Below are positions 1 to 13,100 of a stretch of DNA of 64,000 bases, one piece after another; the first letter of the stretch is position 1; each line of letters begins with the position of its first letter. The notes under the pieces are model-generated. The model searched no databases, had not been told where the DNA came from, and saw only the letters and a program-made list of their open reading frames with translations. Source of the stretch: Tubulanus polymorphus (taxonomy: Eukaryota; Nemertea; Palaeonemertea; Tubulaniformes; Tubulanidae); contig NC_134030.1 in NCBI RefSeq assembly GCF_964204645.1, positions 11,840,278 through 11,904,277 of the forward strand, in the 5' to 3' direction. A program made the position numbers and the translations under genes.

Positions 1-153
1 AAGAAGTGTGTTGGCTAAATGTAAAAATTGTTCAGCTTCATTAGTATGATATTATCTAGTATAATTAAGGGAAAGTAAATTTTTATCATGGCGATTAGAA
101 ATCGACTGATTTGAGAGATATTAAGCGGATTAGGAGGAACACTGGGGTAGCCT

Positions 154-283
154 GTAGAGAATCCCACATCAATAACGAAGAAATTTATATAGTCCTTGAC
201 TAGAAGTATAGTTTATTCGACGTTTCGACTTCATCCCAATAGTCATCTTCAGGATTACATATTTTTCCGTAGAGAATCCCACA
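154..283 (-). mobile_element. Short Penelope-type terminal fragment between 15-bp direct repeats
   Basis: The 15-base word GTAGAGAATCCCACA occurs at 154-168 and again at 269-283, flanking about 100 bases (169-268). Read on the minus strand, the enclosed DNA contains CTGAAGA, a small hairpin and GAAACGTCG, the pattern seen at the end of the Penelope-like element at 36551-36590. The simplest reading is a severely truncated retroelement insertion bounded by a target-site duplication. The duplication is seen directly; the Penelope assignment is by motif similarity only. Confidence 0.6.
218..253 (-). ncRNA. Hammerhead-ribozyme-like motif 1
   Basis: On the minus strand the order is CTGAAGA (fits the hammerhead core CUGANGA), a stem with GACT pairing to AGTC across an irregular loop, then GAAA and CGTCG. 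This is the order of hammerhead core boxes around helix II. Minimal type I hammerheads with a very short helix III are known in Penelope-like terminal repeats. Helix III cannot be judged by eye and activity is unknown. Confidence 0.5.
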
Positions 284-458
284 ATCTACAGATCCCTACA
301 GCTTATTGTGGGATCTATCCTATTTTTCCTGCTTGCGTGAATATTTCGTCTTTATTGTGAGTTTCTCTACAGATTATCCCCATAAACACGGTGTTTATCA
401 ATGGTTATCCATCTAGCCTGCTGAATCATACAGGTTAATTGTCTTTCTTGTTTTCCAG

Positions 459-677
459 GTACTGAGAAAATTATTAATTCCTTTCGATCAGCGTTTCGTA
501 TATGATAAAAGATCCCAAGGAAGAATTGTTTTGAAATGGCCCAACGCCAAATTCACTGAGGTTTTTCCAAGAAATGTCAACGTTGAATCAAACAAATATA
601 TGAAATTGATTGACATAAAAATGAAATCAAATATATCAACAGCAACTTCAATTATTCATATAATGCCCTATCATTAA
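459..677 (+). CDS. 3' terminal exon of an unidentified gene
   Basis: A strong acceptor (pyrimidine tract then TTTTCCAG at 451-458) is followed by a 73-codon open frame that begins at GTA in phase 0 and ends with TAA at 675-677. The peptide is basic and includes PFDQRFVYDKRSQGRIVLKW, then WPNAKF and FPRNVNVESN. I do not recognise the family. The gene's other exons would lie upstream, outside the window. An exon is preferred over chance because the acceptor is good and the frame stays open in AT-rich DNA; no poly(A) signal is obvious just downstream. Confidence 0.5.
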   Translation, partial: VLRKLLIPFDQRFVYDKRSQGRIVLKWPNAKFTEVFPRNVNVESNKYMKLIDIKMKSNISTATSIIHIMPYH

Positions 678-3600
678 CAAAAAATTGGATTCCGTGTCAC
701 TTAAAAAGAACCAACCCGATTTAACGCATTCCCGGGAACGCATTCTTAAGAAACAAATATATATCGGGCCATAATATATATTCCACAAAAAGAGAGAATC
801 AGGATTCAAAGACAGGAACAAGAATGAACATTGAACATTGAAAAGTAAACGAAACATCGAATCATTAGTTTGAGCATTTTGTAATACATTAGACGGCCTT
901 TTATTTGGAACATAGTGAAAAAGGTCAGAGTTCTACTATACGTAAGCTATGAGCAACAAATATTCATTGCATCACGAAAAGGAGCCCGAATTCCAATTTT
1001 CAAATGGAGGGTTGCACAAGGAAGGCCCGAAAACCGCCGTCGGGTCAGATCGTATACCATTTGCAACGAGTCCGCCGCCAGCCCTATATGACTGAATGAA
1101 CACGATCTTTTGTTTGAATGCGAATAGTCACGAAAATTATACTCGGTCGATATAGACCTTTGAACACGGTAATCATTTATTTCAGGTAGTAGGCCTTCTC
1201 TGTTTTGTGTTATGACCTTTCTCTTTAGAGAACCTGTCTTATAAGCTCTCATGTGTACGCTTTACTGACAACACGTAACGATTCAACGCAGTACTGTGTT
1301 AGGATCGGAAAAGCTAGGACATCGTAAACATAATTGTAAGTAATCGTATTCATATTTTCAATCGAATAACAAAATCAATAGCAGAACGATCGGGATGGTG
1401 TCAGCTTCTAATTCTTCAAAAAGTAAACCGTTCTGTATTCTTTCGTAAAGTGAATCCTATAATGCTCTGCTATATATCTTTTTGAGAAAACGGAATTTAA
1501 GAATTCCAGCGGTAATCTTGTTATCAATTTCATGAATAAAGTTTTTCGCTAATCGAAGAACGTATGCCGCAGAAAGCTGAATTATATAGAGAAAGAATTG
1601 TTTCTTAATCTTAAGACAACCCGTATTCTAGGCCCTATGCGTGTTGTTAATGAGTTAAGTTGATTCTGCCGGATGCTACATAAGACATGAATTCCGGCTG
1701 CATATTAAGTAGTTTGATGGAATAGAACTCCGCTTGAGGTCAACATTATGTAGGATTTAATACGTAGCCTTATCGGTGCTTCTTTAAAATGGCTCAAAAC
1801 CATTATAGTAAAACCGCACGTTAGTCGGATCGGCGAAAGTCGGATAATGGTTTATTTCGGATGAATGGTCCGACCTCTGTCCTTGGCTTGAATCGACGAT
1901 ACATGTGAACAGTCGTTATTCTAGTGATGTGGTTATTGTATTAGAATAGAAAGATAAACCGAAACCCGAAAATGTAGTTTTTTCAAATCATTTCTTGTTG
2001 AATTAATTTTTCCGTTTACAGAAACTAATTCTCAAGTCGTAGTTTTCTGAAATCCGAATTATTCTAACTCCAGCCTTTTTTCAAGTCGGTGAATTGTACT
2101 TGATCCCAAAAGAACGCAAGGTTTACCGTAACAGTATGCTAACTATATAATAAATCAAATTGCAACGTCCGATTTTATGCGACTGAAATACATGATATAC
2201 CGGCGTACTATAATCAGCGTTATATTCAAACAATATATTTGACAATAGTAGGGTGTCTATTTGTCCACTTTGGTCATCATTTATTCATGTTTACTATGAC
2301 AACAACTAATGCTAAGTTTAATACGTAGTTTTTACCAGGATCAGCAAAAATCCATGAAGGCTATAGTCAGCGATGCAGGCAGTCCGCTATAGAAACACCC
2401 GTTAATCATCTTAAAGTGTGATTATCTGCTTCTACTTATTATTATCACGATATATTTTATTGTATCCTAATGATCCTTTTGTTTATATATGTCATGTAAA
2501 GCGCCGTGATTAACTACAATTAGTACGGCGCTCTGTAAGTAAATAAATAATGATAGTAAATGATAATAATAAAAGTATTTATAAATAAGCCTTATCGAGG
2601 TTCAACGACAATCTATGGTCCCTATGTTTGGAGACAGAACCCGACAATATATACGTTATTTTCTTTTACATGAAGGTAATCGTTAAGGAAAAACGACAAC
2701 ACATTTTCAAGTGTATTTAGTTGACGTAGTGTGTCTCAGTTCTTAAAGATATTTGCTGATTTTGGAGGCATCATCTTGTGGGTTGTGCAAACCTATCAGT
2801 CAGTCGTAAAGCCGTACACAAATTACTCGCATGTTGTCGGACCATTTATAGATTGGAGTCGGTATCCCCGCCATCAAGTTGTTGAAACATCACAGATGAG
2901 AGGATGATTGGATTTTGATCTGCAAACAATCATTCCGTTGAGAGCCCCATGACAAAATCGATAGAACCGAAAAAAAATCGAAATGACTGGGGGAGAGATT
3001 ACACGCATGTAGGATTTTGATGTCATAATCTCAATTTAATGGATTACATACCAATTAATGATCAATCATGAGTGATTAAGAGTCAGTAAATTAATAAGCA
3101 GTCGAATTGCCGCCAATCACACAGAAGTGTATTTCGAAACACTGCAACCATTTCCCAGCGAAAAGTACAGCTTGGTAACAAAAACATGAGCAATCACAAG
3201 AATGGATTCTGATTTTTAAGACAGGGCAAGATTTATATTAGCTCAATACAAACAAATTCGATTCAATTTGAATTTTTTTTTCAAAATTTTGTCATCATCA
3301 CCGAGGTAAGCTAACAGAGCATAAAATGGTCCAGAGCTTAATAAGGTCAAAAGAACCCTATCTGGGCGTGTAGATGGTGTGATATTACTAGGGTCTAACA
3401 TTACGGTTTTCTTCAAGTTGTCATCCTACTGTTACAAATAGTAATATACTTAGGAATCTTGTATACCTTTTCAATTCAGGGGTATTTCGCAAAGTTCATA
3501 TTTGCAAAATCATGCAACAACATCCATCTCGAACGTTTTCAATAGTTGTCCTCGTAAAACAAGTCAAGGCTACGTTGCATAAGTACCGTTTAGGAGAACG

Positions 3601-4146
3601 ATAACAATCTTATTTTCTAATCTTCCTGGCAGTATTCCAGGGTAAAAACAGGATACCGTATTACAAATGTAGTATACGTAATACGATGGCTGGTGTACGT
3701 ATACTATACACAACATTTAGATGACCAGTAGTCTTATATAGATGTGCTGCAATTGCTACTTGAAATTATCGTTAGATGATACAGGTACTTACAGATCTCA
3801 GGTTAAGGTCGCTTAGGGTCACTATGATTGGTCATCATGCATAGATGTAAATCTTATTGTGTAGATATAATATCCACTTATCTAACATTGACCTTGAGGT
3901 CTGCTAAACGCAAGTTGCTTTGTTGCGTTTGATTTTTTTTTCAAAACGATGGGCGTTATATAACAAGATTATGTGATTATCTTACGTATCACAATTACCA
4001 TCTATAAAAATGATTTGAATGCAGAAATTGTTGAAATTCATTGAGTTTTATTGACAAGCGATAGTTTTGAATATCGGCTAACAATGCGCACGAGCTCGCC
4101 TCCACACACTACTGTAACTTCGAAACGTATTTTCATTATCATTTCA
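678..4146. other. Intergenic stretch without a supported gene
   Basis: Open frames here are short and lack splice or codon support; the longest is 101 codons at 947-1252 on the minus strand and matches nothing I know. An 8-bp hairpin (AGCGCCGT at 2500-2507, ACGGCGCT at 2525-2532) and one diverged repeat copy (about 2258-2420) are visible. The semaphorin promoter presumably lies at the right end, but no clear core element can be identified. Confidence 0.5.
2258..2420 (+). repeat. Diverged direct repeat, copy 1
   Basis: This stretch resembles 6193-6345: both carry ATTTGTGTTTACTAT-like and ACGTAGTTTTTA(C/T)CAGGAT-like words in the same order, followed by AGAAACACCCGTTAATC versus GAAATACCAGTTGTTATC. 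It is probably an old dispersed repeat. One copy lies upstream of the semaphorin gene and the other in its first intron. Confidence 0.4.
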
Positions 4147-4160
4147 GTAGAACTACGAAG

Positions 4161-4193
4161 ATGCAGCCAGAACGGGATCACTGGAAATCATGA
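4161..4193 (+). promoter_or_regulatory. Upstream ORF whose stop overlaps the semaphorin start codon
   Basis: An ATG at 4161 opens a 10-codon frame (MQPERDHWKS) that ends with TGA at 4191-4193. The TGA overlaps the inferred semaphorin ATG at 4190-4192 as ATGA. If transcription starts upstream of 4161, this geometry could limit translation or support termination-reinitiation. A possible 3' splice site (ATTTCAG, 4141-4147) just before it suggests a separate 5' UTR exon. Regulation is inferred. Confidence 0.4.
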
Positions 4194-7100
4194 TCCGGCA
4201 TTATTATATTCGTATCATTTTCACTCTCCTCATCATATGCACGATAAGCACGGCTCACGATGCCAATGATTTTAGGATAGTAGAATTTGATGGTAAGTAG
4301 TCATGGTGGTTATCTATTTCAGTATTACCAATCATTGTGATCGAACTTACTCTTAAACTTGCACGGCATTTGTGATACGAATATGTGTTCAAGTATATTG
4401 AAGTGAATAGGTAAACTTTATCTCAATTGGTCAGATTCGGATAAGACGATATTTATATATGTATACGTTAATACCTCTGAGAAAATGATTACGACTTCTA
4501 AAGATAGATGCATTCGCTGAAAAATGAGGCGGGCTGTAATATGGTTGATGAATGCGTCCCATGTCTGACATTACAATTACCAGGCATAAATAAAAGTCCT
4601 TTGAACTGCTCTCAGTTTGATACCGAGTGAACGCAGAAGCAGGAGGTCTGAACTCCTGTAATAATCAGGAATGTTATCAATTATATTGGAAACACGTATT
4701 TTTTTCAATAATGACAAACCACGCAAGGGATTCTGCTCAGAGTTTCCGTTAAAACCAAATTTTCTTCATGAACGCACCGGTCGACACAAATTGTTTCTAC
4801 TCCATTGACAATATACCGGTAGTCTTTCGATTATCTCTAGAAATCTTTTTCGCTGGCCACACTTCAGATCGTGTCGAGGGTTCAGTGCCCATTTTATTAT
4901 TCTCTGAGCGAAAAATATCCGTGCGTCGTGTAAAGTTTAGTTTCCTTCTATAGGTCTATCAGTAGACCTATTATCAGACTTTTATCTATATGTACGGACA
5001 TTTCGTTTAGGTATTGACAATATTGGCATATATAATGCATATGCATATTATTAAAGGTCCGTACACGAGACACATAGGGCTAACTATAGTGCAATGGCTA
5101 TATGATCTAATCATACTATTGTTTTGTTGTTTCGTACCAATAATTACGGTAGCTAATTTGTTATTACTCGCGCTTCTCTATGGCCTATATCATAATTCAT
5201 TATCACTTTCAATCGAAATACGCGTGGCCACGTCTTACTGCATGATAATGAAGCGCCAAGCTCGACGAAGAATCGTATTTTCAGCGAACTTTCAAATGTG
5301 CTACTAGGCCTACAGGTAAACTGTCATTTCGTCTTTGCAAGGCTGGAATGATTAATTCTCAGTAATGATTAGGGTACTTTTGTCATACGTTAGCCACGGT
5401 GTAAATAGACCAACACAGATTGTTCATGGAAATAGGCCTATATATACACACACGTACGCACACTGTACAACTCCAAAAATCAAGTGTCAACCGAAACACT
5501 TAACCAACTCTGATGTCATTATAAAAATTGTAATTTCTAATGGTAGTGCTATACTTACATACACATTACATAATGATACTGATATACACAATATCTATTG
5601 AATTACAGTTCGATGTTTATCGCTTTCTCTGTATTCACCATTCAACATGATCCGATGAAGATATTCTAGATATTCCAGTTTTTTATTTCACTTAATTATC
5701 AATCGTGGGATTTTCGCTTTTAATTTCTTCTTATACATAACTCACTAACTTATTGATCTATCATCACGTTGTCACGTTTTTACTATAAATTCGACATTGG
5801 TCATCGTTTAATGGTTCTTCGTGGAATGGTTCGCCCGAACCATCCATAATCCGGAAAAGGTCCACCTTTTTACTGTAAAATGGTTTTAGAGCAGTATATA
5901 CGTATTTTTAACGCTTTTCTACCATGTGCTAGTATATAGTTGTTTGAATGATTGAAAGATTTGGTTTTAGTTTGTAAAATTCCATATTTACATGTGTCAA
6001 AACTATATAGCCGTAGAAGGTCCATTTTGGTTAAACAAATCACCAAATGATTTTGACCGGGGATGCCTGTTGTTCAATATTAGATTCAACAAACGTAAGT
6101 CATCATGCAGTCGAGCTATCACATTTTCGTAAACATTACGAAAATAAGTGAATATTTTCTTATAACCAGCCTTGCAAGTTGTGCGTTATAGCATAATCAT
6201 GGGGTTTCTTTATTTGTGTTTACTATAATAACGAATGCTACGTTAAGAACAACGTTACGAAGTTTTTATCAGGATAAGTCATAGCCTGGCCAGCTTGTTA
6301 CGTGTTACGTAGCTCGCTGTGGAAATACCAGTTGTTATCTTTTGCTATTTTTGGTATACGTATATGTACGTATAGTTTTGTTCTCTTCGATCGAAAAGTT
6401 CGTTTTTAGAATAGAAAACCTTTGCATTCAAGGTTTTCATATATATCGTATCTGGTGCATGCTTAACAAAAAGAAAACTATATTTAAGTTCCTTCATGAA
6501 ATCATAACCAATCCCAAATTCTATGAGATATCATAGAGGGAAATATCCGTAAAGTTGGTTTGGCCTTCGAGCAACGTGAACATGTCCAATATGGAGCAAT
6601 TATATTAGTCTGAGAGAGAACTGCATTGAAGAGTTAGGTAATTATCCTGGGAAACGAACAAGTAAGTGTTGACTGAATGTGTTAAACTACATTTGTCTAT
6701 AAACTTCACATTTCAAGGATACATCAGAAGTATTTCAAACCTTTTATGAACACGAAAAACTCGTGTTTTTAACGAGGGATAACATGATATTCGTATTTTT
6801 GCAACCTAATATACGTAGTAACATATATACGTACAATAAGTTAAATAAGGTTACGGAAATATGGAAAACTGAACCTCAGACACACACATCTAATGCTGAC
6901 TTGACGAGATTCTTCTGAATCTTACAAGTTATATACAATTTGAAAGAATAGTGATAAACACACTGACATGTGTTGGAACGGCAGGCGACAGTTTCCAAAT
7001 ATGCTTAACCGGTCAGTTTTCTATCATATAGTTAGAGGGGATGAATCAATTACTCCCTAAATAAACAAAATATCAAATAGTTCTAGTTGGTTAAAGATGC

Positions 7101-10100
7101 AAGTATATTAAAGCAAAATAGCTTTGCTATAGAATTGACCGGCGATCTGAAATTTGAAAACAATCTTATCAGTTACGTTGTGATTGTCCTCGTGATTTCA
7201 GATCGTTTCAATGACGTGACGCGCTTCTCACTTAACCACATTGATGGATACGTTCCACTTTCATTCGACATTCCCGGATCACAGATCATCGTAGGAGCAA
7301 GGTACATTAGATATCCGATTTCCCTTCGCATCGTATCTATAACGCATATATAATGATTGCTTACCCGAATTTGCTACATTATCTAAGAATGCATTCAAAC
7401 TGAATTTATGAGACAACTTGAGGAGCCGAGTGATCGTAGCGGTCGATCACAGCTCATGGGTTCTAATCGTTGAGGCGCCAGAGTTCTACTCTAGCTTCTC
7501 TCCTATCAATAAGGGAAACAGCAAATCGTCACGATCAGCGGATTGGATAGAAAAGATAGAATTAACGAATGTAAAAGCAGATGCATCCATCATAACCATT
7601 GTAATTTAAAGAAAAGTGATTACTGCATCGCAAGATGAGAAATTGCTCGAATGGTTCGTATCCACCAGAGTTCAATTCATATTTACATATTTCAGAAATT
7701 ATATAGTGCGCTTATCAATCGATTCATTGAAACCGCTTCAAGTCACAAACTGGCCGGCAGACGATGGTACGATTGAATATTGCATTAACAGAGGTCAAGA
7801 TAAGGTAATAGAAATTACGTATTACGGCTGGAAGGATTAACGCTCCATCCCCTATCCTAATGTTATGATGCCACATGTACGCGCGTAACTGCCTTCACAT
7901 CTCCAACCTAATCTTTTATTCTAGGATAAATGCCAGAACTATATTCGGACCCTAATAGTTCGAGAAAATAGAGTATTTACATGTGGGACTTTTGCATTCT
8001 CACCGACGTGCACATGGAGAATGGTACATATAATACATTTTTATTTTTCATCACTGTAATAAAGTTTATCAAATAAATTGGGAATTCAAAATGTTATGAA
8101 GACCGTCAACCGGGAAAATTTAACTTGTATTAAATCATCCATGTGTTTAATAGGCCTATTGATATTACGAATATTGGCTTTTTTCACCGACGAGAGCTTC
8201 CTTACCTTCAAATTTTTGACAAATATATAATTTATGGTTATACATTATTCAGATTTCAGATTTAGGAACAGTTCTGGAGGAAACTAAAGGTCAAGGAAAG
8301 TGCCCTCTAAACCCTTCGCATAACATAACTGTACTGATGACCGACGAGGGAAACCTTTACAGTGCAACCTACACAGATTTTACTGCCCGGGATCCCGCGA
8401 TATATAGAACCATGGGACCCTCGAAACCACTACGAACAATGCAATACAATACGAAATGGCTTAATGGTGAGAATTATGTAGGTCTTATACCTACTTATTC
8501 CTTGATATAACTTACTCATGAGACTACGTGTACATATATCCAACTTTGAGAAAAAGAAAAGAAAAACCAGAAGAAGATGATTTTTTCATCTCTATTATTG
8601 CGAAATGTTCTTAATGCTTCAGAGCGAGTGTAGGTAAAAATCCCCATGGTAAAAATCCCATTTGATTTATCTAACATTTTTAATAAACACAATTTCTTAT
8701 GTTTAAAAAAACTTACATAGATAGATTCAAAATTTCTTTACACTACTTCATTAACTTCAGATGACAGAAATTATGCCCATTACATGTACAATACGAACAC
8801 CGAAGTTCAATTTCAGTATATTGTTCAGGCACAATTCCTATTCTAGGGGCACGATTGATCGGTTGATTGAATTCGGTAATTTAAATCATTACAAAATTTC
8901 ATATTATGACATTATTCTGTGACTTTTAGCAAGCAATATGCAGTGCAAGCTACATTCGCTAGGATTTTTTCTACCGGGAGGATAATTACGGTACCTGTTA
9001 GCATATACACATGCACTTCAAAACTTTTTTTCATAAACCATTCATTGATATTTTCTAGAACCAAATTTTGTATCGGCTCATGAAATCGGTGATTATATCT
9101 ATATATTCTTCCAAGAGGTAGCCCTTGAACAAACGTGCGAAAAGGTTAGTATCATATGGTGCTCCACATTTCGCATTGTGTATCGTGTTGCACTTATAAT
9201 TTCAAAAGCTTAATCTCTTCTTGTTGTAGAAAGTGTATTCTCGAGTAGCAAGAGTTTGTAAGGTAGGTATACCGTCGTGGTTAAGTATATGTTCGTCACG
9301 CGAAGGGCCTCAAATTTGCTTTGCTGGAATTAAGAAAAAACTTTTAATCCCCTAAAGATGCATTTGGTTTGCACTTATAAGCTGCGATCGCCCAAGAACT
9401 TTTGAGCTATGCCCAGTTAAGGCCCTGAACATGTATATCCAATGGGAACGTGGATGTTTGGCCCGGGACAATTTGGCATCAAAACATTGGACCAGACCCA
9501 AGCCAAATTTTCATGGGTCAAATCATTGCGCTTGAATTGCACTGGTTCCGTAAGTGACTCACTTCACTTTTGTAAGCATTATTTGTATCGCGTGGTTTGC
9601 GTGTGGACGAGTTCAATTCACTCATCTTCACCCGTCAAGGGATTCGAACCCACTACGCTAAAGCTGTTCCCCGAACCCCTTGACCTCACGAGTCGTTGGA
9701 GTCGTTACTAGCCGACCACAATCCAGTCGTACCAATCACAGCGCTTGTAACAAACGACGTTGGGCTTCTGTTGGCTTTCCTGTTAAATGGACCAATCAGC
9801 GAACGTTTTACCGCACAAGGAAGTATTTCGCAAATCGATGTATGACGTCATGCGCAACAGCGCCAGTAATAAAATCACGCTTCGTGAGGCCAGGGGGCTG
9901 GTGGAAGCGAGTTCGAGTTCTGGCAAGCGAGGATGAATTCTCTTGACTCGGCCCTGATCCGTGCCAATTTCCTTGGCCTGGGCCAAATCGTCTCTGTGTG
10001 ATCGCGGCTATAGTGTCACGATCTCTTTCATATTGACGTTGTTAAATGATTTGATGTTATACTTCGACATTTTGACGTTAAACTTGGAATTATTTTGTAG

Positions 10101-13100
10101 CATGATCCTGGTGGGAATTTACTTCTCGAAAATAATTGGACGACGTACCGTAAAGGACGACTAAACTGCTCGCTTCCAGGCCGATTTCCATACAATTTTG
10201 ACCATGTCCAGAGTTCATACTATTCTGAAGATAAACAGCTCATATATGTTCTTTTTACTATTGAAAGGTAAGAAAGATGTCAAAAATCAGTTATCACATT
10301 ATAAACCTGCTGTCATGTAGTAACGTGGAATTGTTTCAGGAATGGTTTGCTAGGTGGAGCTGTGTGCGTTTACAACATGACTAGTTTAGATGCTACATTT
10401 AGCGGTCCATTTAAGTATCCCGGAGCACCAGGAATGCCGTGGCAAAGACACCGCAATAGTCATCCAGAGGGAGCCCAGGTCAGTGTTAAGACCAAGTGTT
10501 TTGTTGCCCTGCGCGTTAGACGTGATGTTCGTATGGCCCGACCAAAAACGTCGGACTAGGCCCGAGCCAAATTTTAGCACCAGACAAATGATTGCGTTTG
10601 AATTGCAACTGGCACCGGAAATGACTCACTTCACTTTGTTTGGGCATTGTTTAGTATCGAGTGATTGGTTTGCGTGTGACCGCGCTCTCTAATTAGGCAC
10701 GGGCTATTAAGCGGGCTTGTTGCAAGGTTTGATGTAATTAATGTTTCGACTGATCTCACCACTGTCCCCGCGCGGTATAGCCAATAAGCCACAGCCGATG
10801 ATGTACCAGCACAATAGAACTAGAGGGCCAAAAATCGAAGTAATAAGAATAAACTCTTAATTAATAACAACTTTATTTTAAATTACATTGCATAAACGCA
10901 ATGCATTGAAATTTTACCACGTTCGGTGGAATTGTTAGTGGTCGACGACAATATGGACTTCGCTAACGCGAAAATTGTTCAGTATTAACGTTTGTATGCT
11001 TGGCAGGTATTATTATCCTATAAGGTAAAACGTTTCTCGCGTATCTGATAAATTTCAGGTGTACCGTAAAACACGACTAATTTCGATTTCAGTGTGAAGC
11101 ACGGCGTGTCCTGAATCGCTCTTTGCAAATGCAGCACATGTTGATTAACGCACAAAAGTACCAAATGATGAATGAAGCTATTCAACCTACAAATCAGAGA
11201 CCTGAACTCGTCATGGAACATGACAGGTAATAGATACATATCATATCGAGGAACGAGATCAAACCGAAGTTTTTGGTAGATACAAAAAAATATCATAGAC
11301 AAGATTTATACGACATGATGATTTCACAATTGTTAACAAATGAATGATTATCATAGGATAACAAAAACATTCGTTTAAGCGGAAATGGTTGAACATTCTG
11401 TGCCATCAGGATGGGCATTGGAAACTATTTAAAATACAATCACTTTATTAATTGTTTTTAGATATAGCAAAATCGTCGTTGATCACGTACATGCTAAACA
11501 CCATCAGGTCGTTACTGTACTCTTCGCTGCTAGTCTCGGCGGAACAATCCGGAAGTATGTTAAATATCTCGACGAAGAGCAATTCTGTCTTGCTGAAGAA
11601 ATCAATCTCACTCCTGATTATAAACCAAAAGTCATAACAAATATGATCATTTCCAAAGAAAAGGTAAGGATATGAGTGGATACAGTGATAAGAAATAATT
11701 TGTTTATATAAGATAAGTGTTGAATTAATCAGATGGCCTAATTGAAATCTATCTACACCCATACGATATTACAGGGAATGTTGTATGTTACTACCAATGA
11801 TGAGGTGATGAAAGTACCAGTTCAACGCTGCCACAGGTGGAATACCAGAATGTACGATTTTTATTATGATAATGCGAGGACGAATTTTGAGATCTGTTAA
11901 ACTTACTTGCGTTTTTAAAGTATCGTCGGATTATTAGTTAAAACTGATCCATAATCCGGCCTCTGATATTCATTACAAAATTTTCTGGAATCAATTATTG
12001 TATTCATTTGTTGTATTCAGTGCGTGCGAAAAGGCAATGGATCCATACTGTGGATGGGATAATGTAAATAGGATATGTACACCACCGCCTAATGGACATA
12101 CAGATTTACACTATTGGCATCAACCTATCTTACAATGCCCAACGCTGGACGAAGTTGGTACGTAGTAATATTTGTAATACAATGAGCTTGTTAATGATGA
12201 TTGACTTAAATCTATTTCATTAAATTTGTCTAGTTCATGGTGGATGGGGACATTGGGCCCACTGGAATATTTGTCATCAAAAAGGCCGTAGTCAATGTTT
12301 GTGCCGTGAAAGGACTTGTTCTAGTCCCACGCCAAGAAACGGAGGAAATGACTGTCCCGGTCATAGGATAGAGGTGTCCAACTGTACAAGTAAGACTTCT
12401 AGGCCAGTAACCGTACAATTGTTTTGTATTGCAGCGGGGTAACCTCCACAGTAAGTGGAATTCACCAGAATCTGATCACCAAAATGCGATGAATTGAAAA
12501 GTACACAACTAACGTTAAATTTTCCAAGGGTTTTCAATTGTGGGACATTTCCGCCGTTCTTCGGATATTGTAAACACAGTCATCTTAAAATCATATCAAA
12601 TAATTCATCAGAACTTTTAGGTTGACAAGGCCCTATATTCTGATTAAGTACTTTTTGCTTCGCCATCGCTTACCATTTGAAAAAAAGACTTCAATGAGGT
12701 GGAGGTAATTAATTCTTCAATTGACTCCCGTGTGACTATTACTGTGATTTTACTTAAATTTTAGTCGATGGTTCTTGGACCGATTGGTCATCGTGGTCAG
12801 CCTGCTCCCAAACTTGTGGTATATCACTTAGAACGAGGCAGAGAACTTGCAGCAGCCCAAAACCTGCCTTTGGCGGGAAGACATGTTTTGGAATTGCTAA
12901 AGATGAACAGCATTGTGCCCTAGCACCTTGTCCTGGTAAATACTCTTCATTGTGCCTTTACGTGAACAATTTTTATGTGTTATATATGCAATATATATGC
13001 ATGTGGATATAACTTCGTGAAATGATGTTTTCATTGTATAGTACCAACACCTGCTCCAATTCCTGGAGGTTGGTCTGCCTGGTCGGAATGGAAGAAATGT

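Larger units (their letters stand above)
7202..11851 (+). other. Exons coding the sema domain
   Basis: Exons 2-12 encode a seven-bladed propeller. Diagnostic segments in order are IIVGARNYIVRL (exons 2-3), CQNYIRTLIV and FTCGTFAFSPTC (exon 4), GQGKCPLNPSHN, DPAIYRTMG and QYNTKWLN (exon 5), EPNFVSAHEIGDYIYIFF (exon 6), VYSRVARVCK (exon 7), GRLNCSLPGRFPYNFDHVQS (exon 8), GGAVCVYNM and FSGPFKYPG (exon 9). The conserved cysteines and the DPAIYR and EPNFV blocks are all intact. The 33-nt exon 7 is a genuine micro-exon conserved in phase. Exons 8 and 9 are embedded among repeat copies (about 9440-9720 and 10500-10690). Confidence 0.95.

Noticed and set aside
947-1252. 101-codon minus-strand frame
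   Set aside because: No homology pattern, splice signals or initiation context; consistent with chance.
9640-9655. tRNA box B-like GGGATTCGAACCC (also at about 38730 and 63259)
   Set aside because: No cloverleaf, acceptor stem or correctly spaced box A could be drawn; at most decayed SINE pieces.
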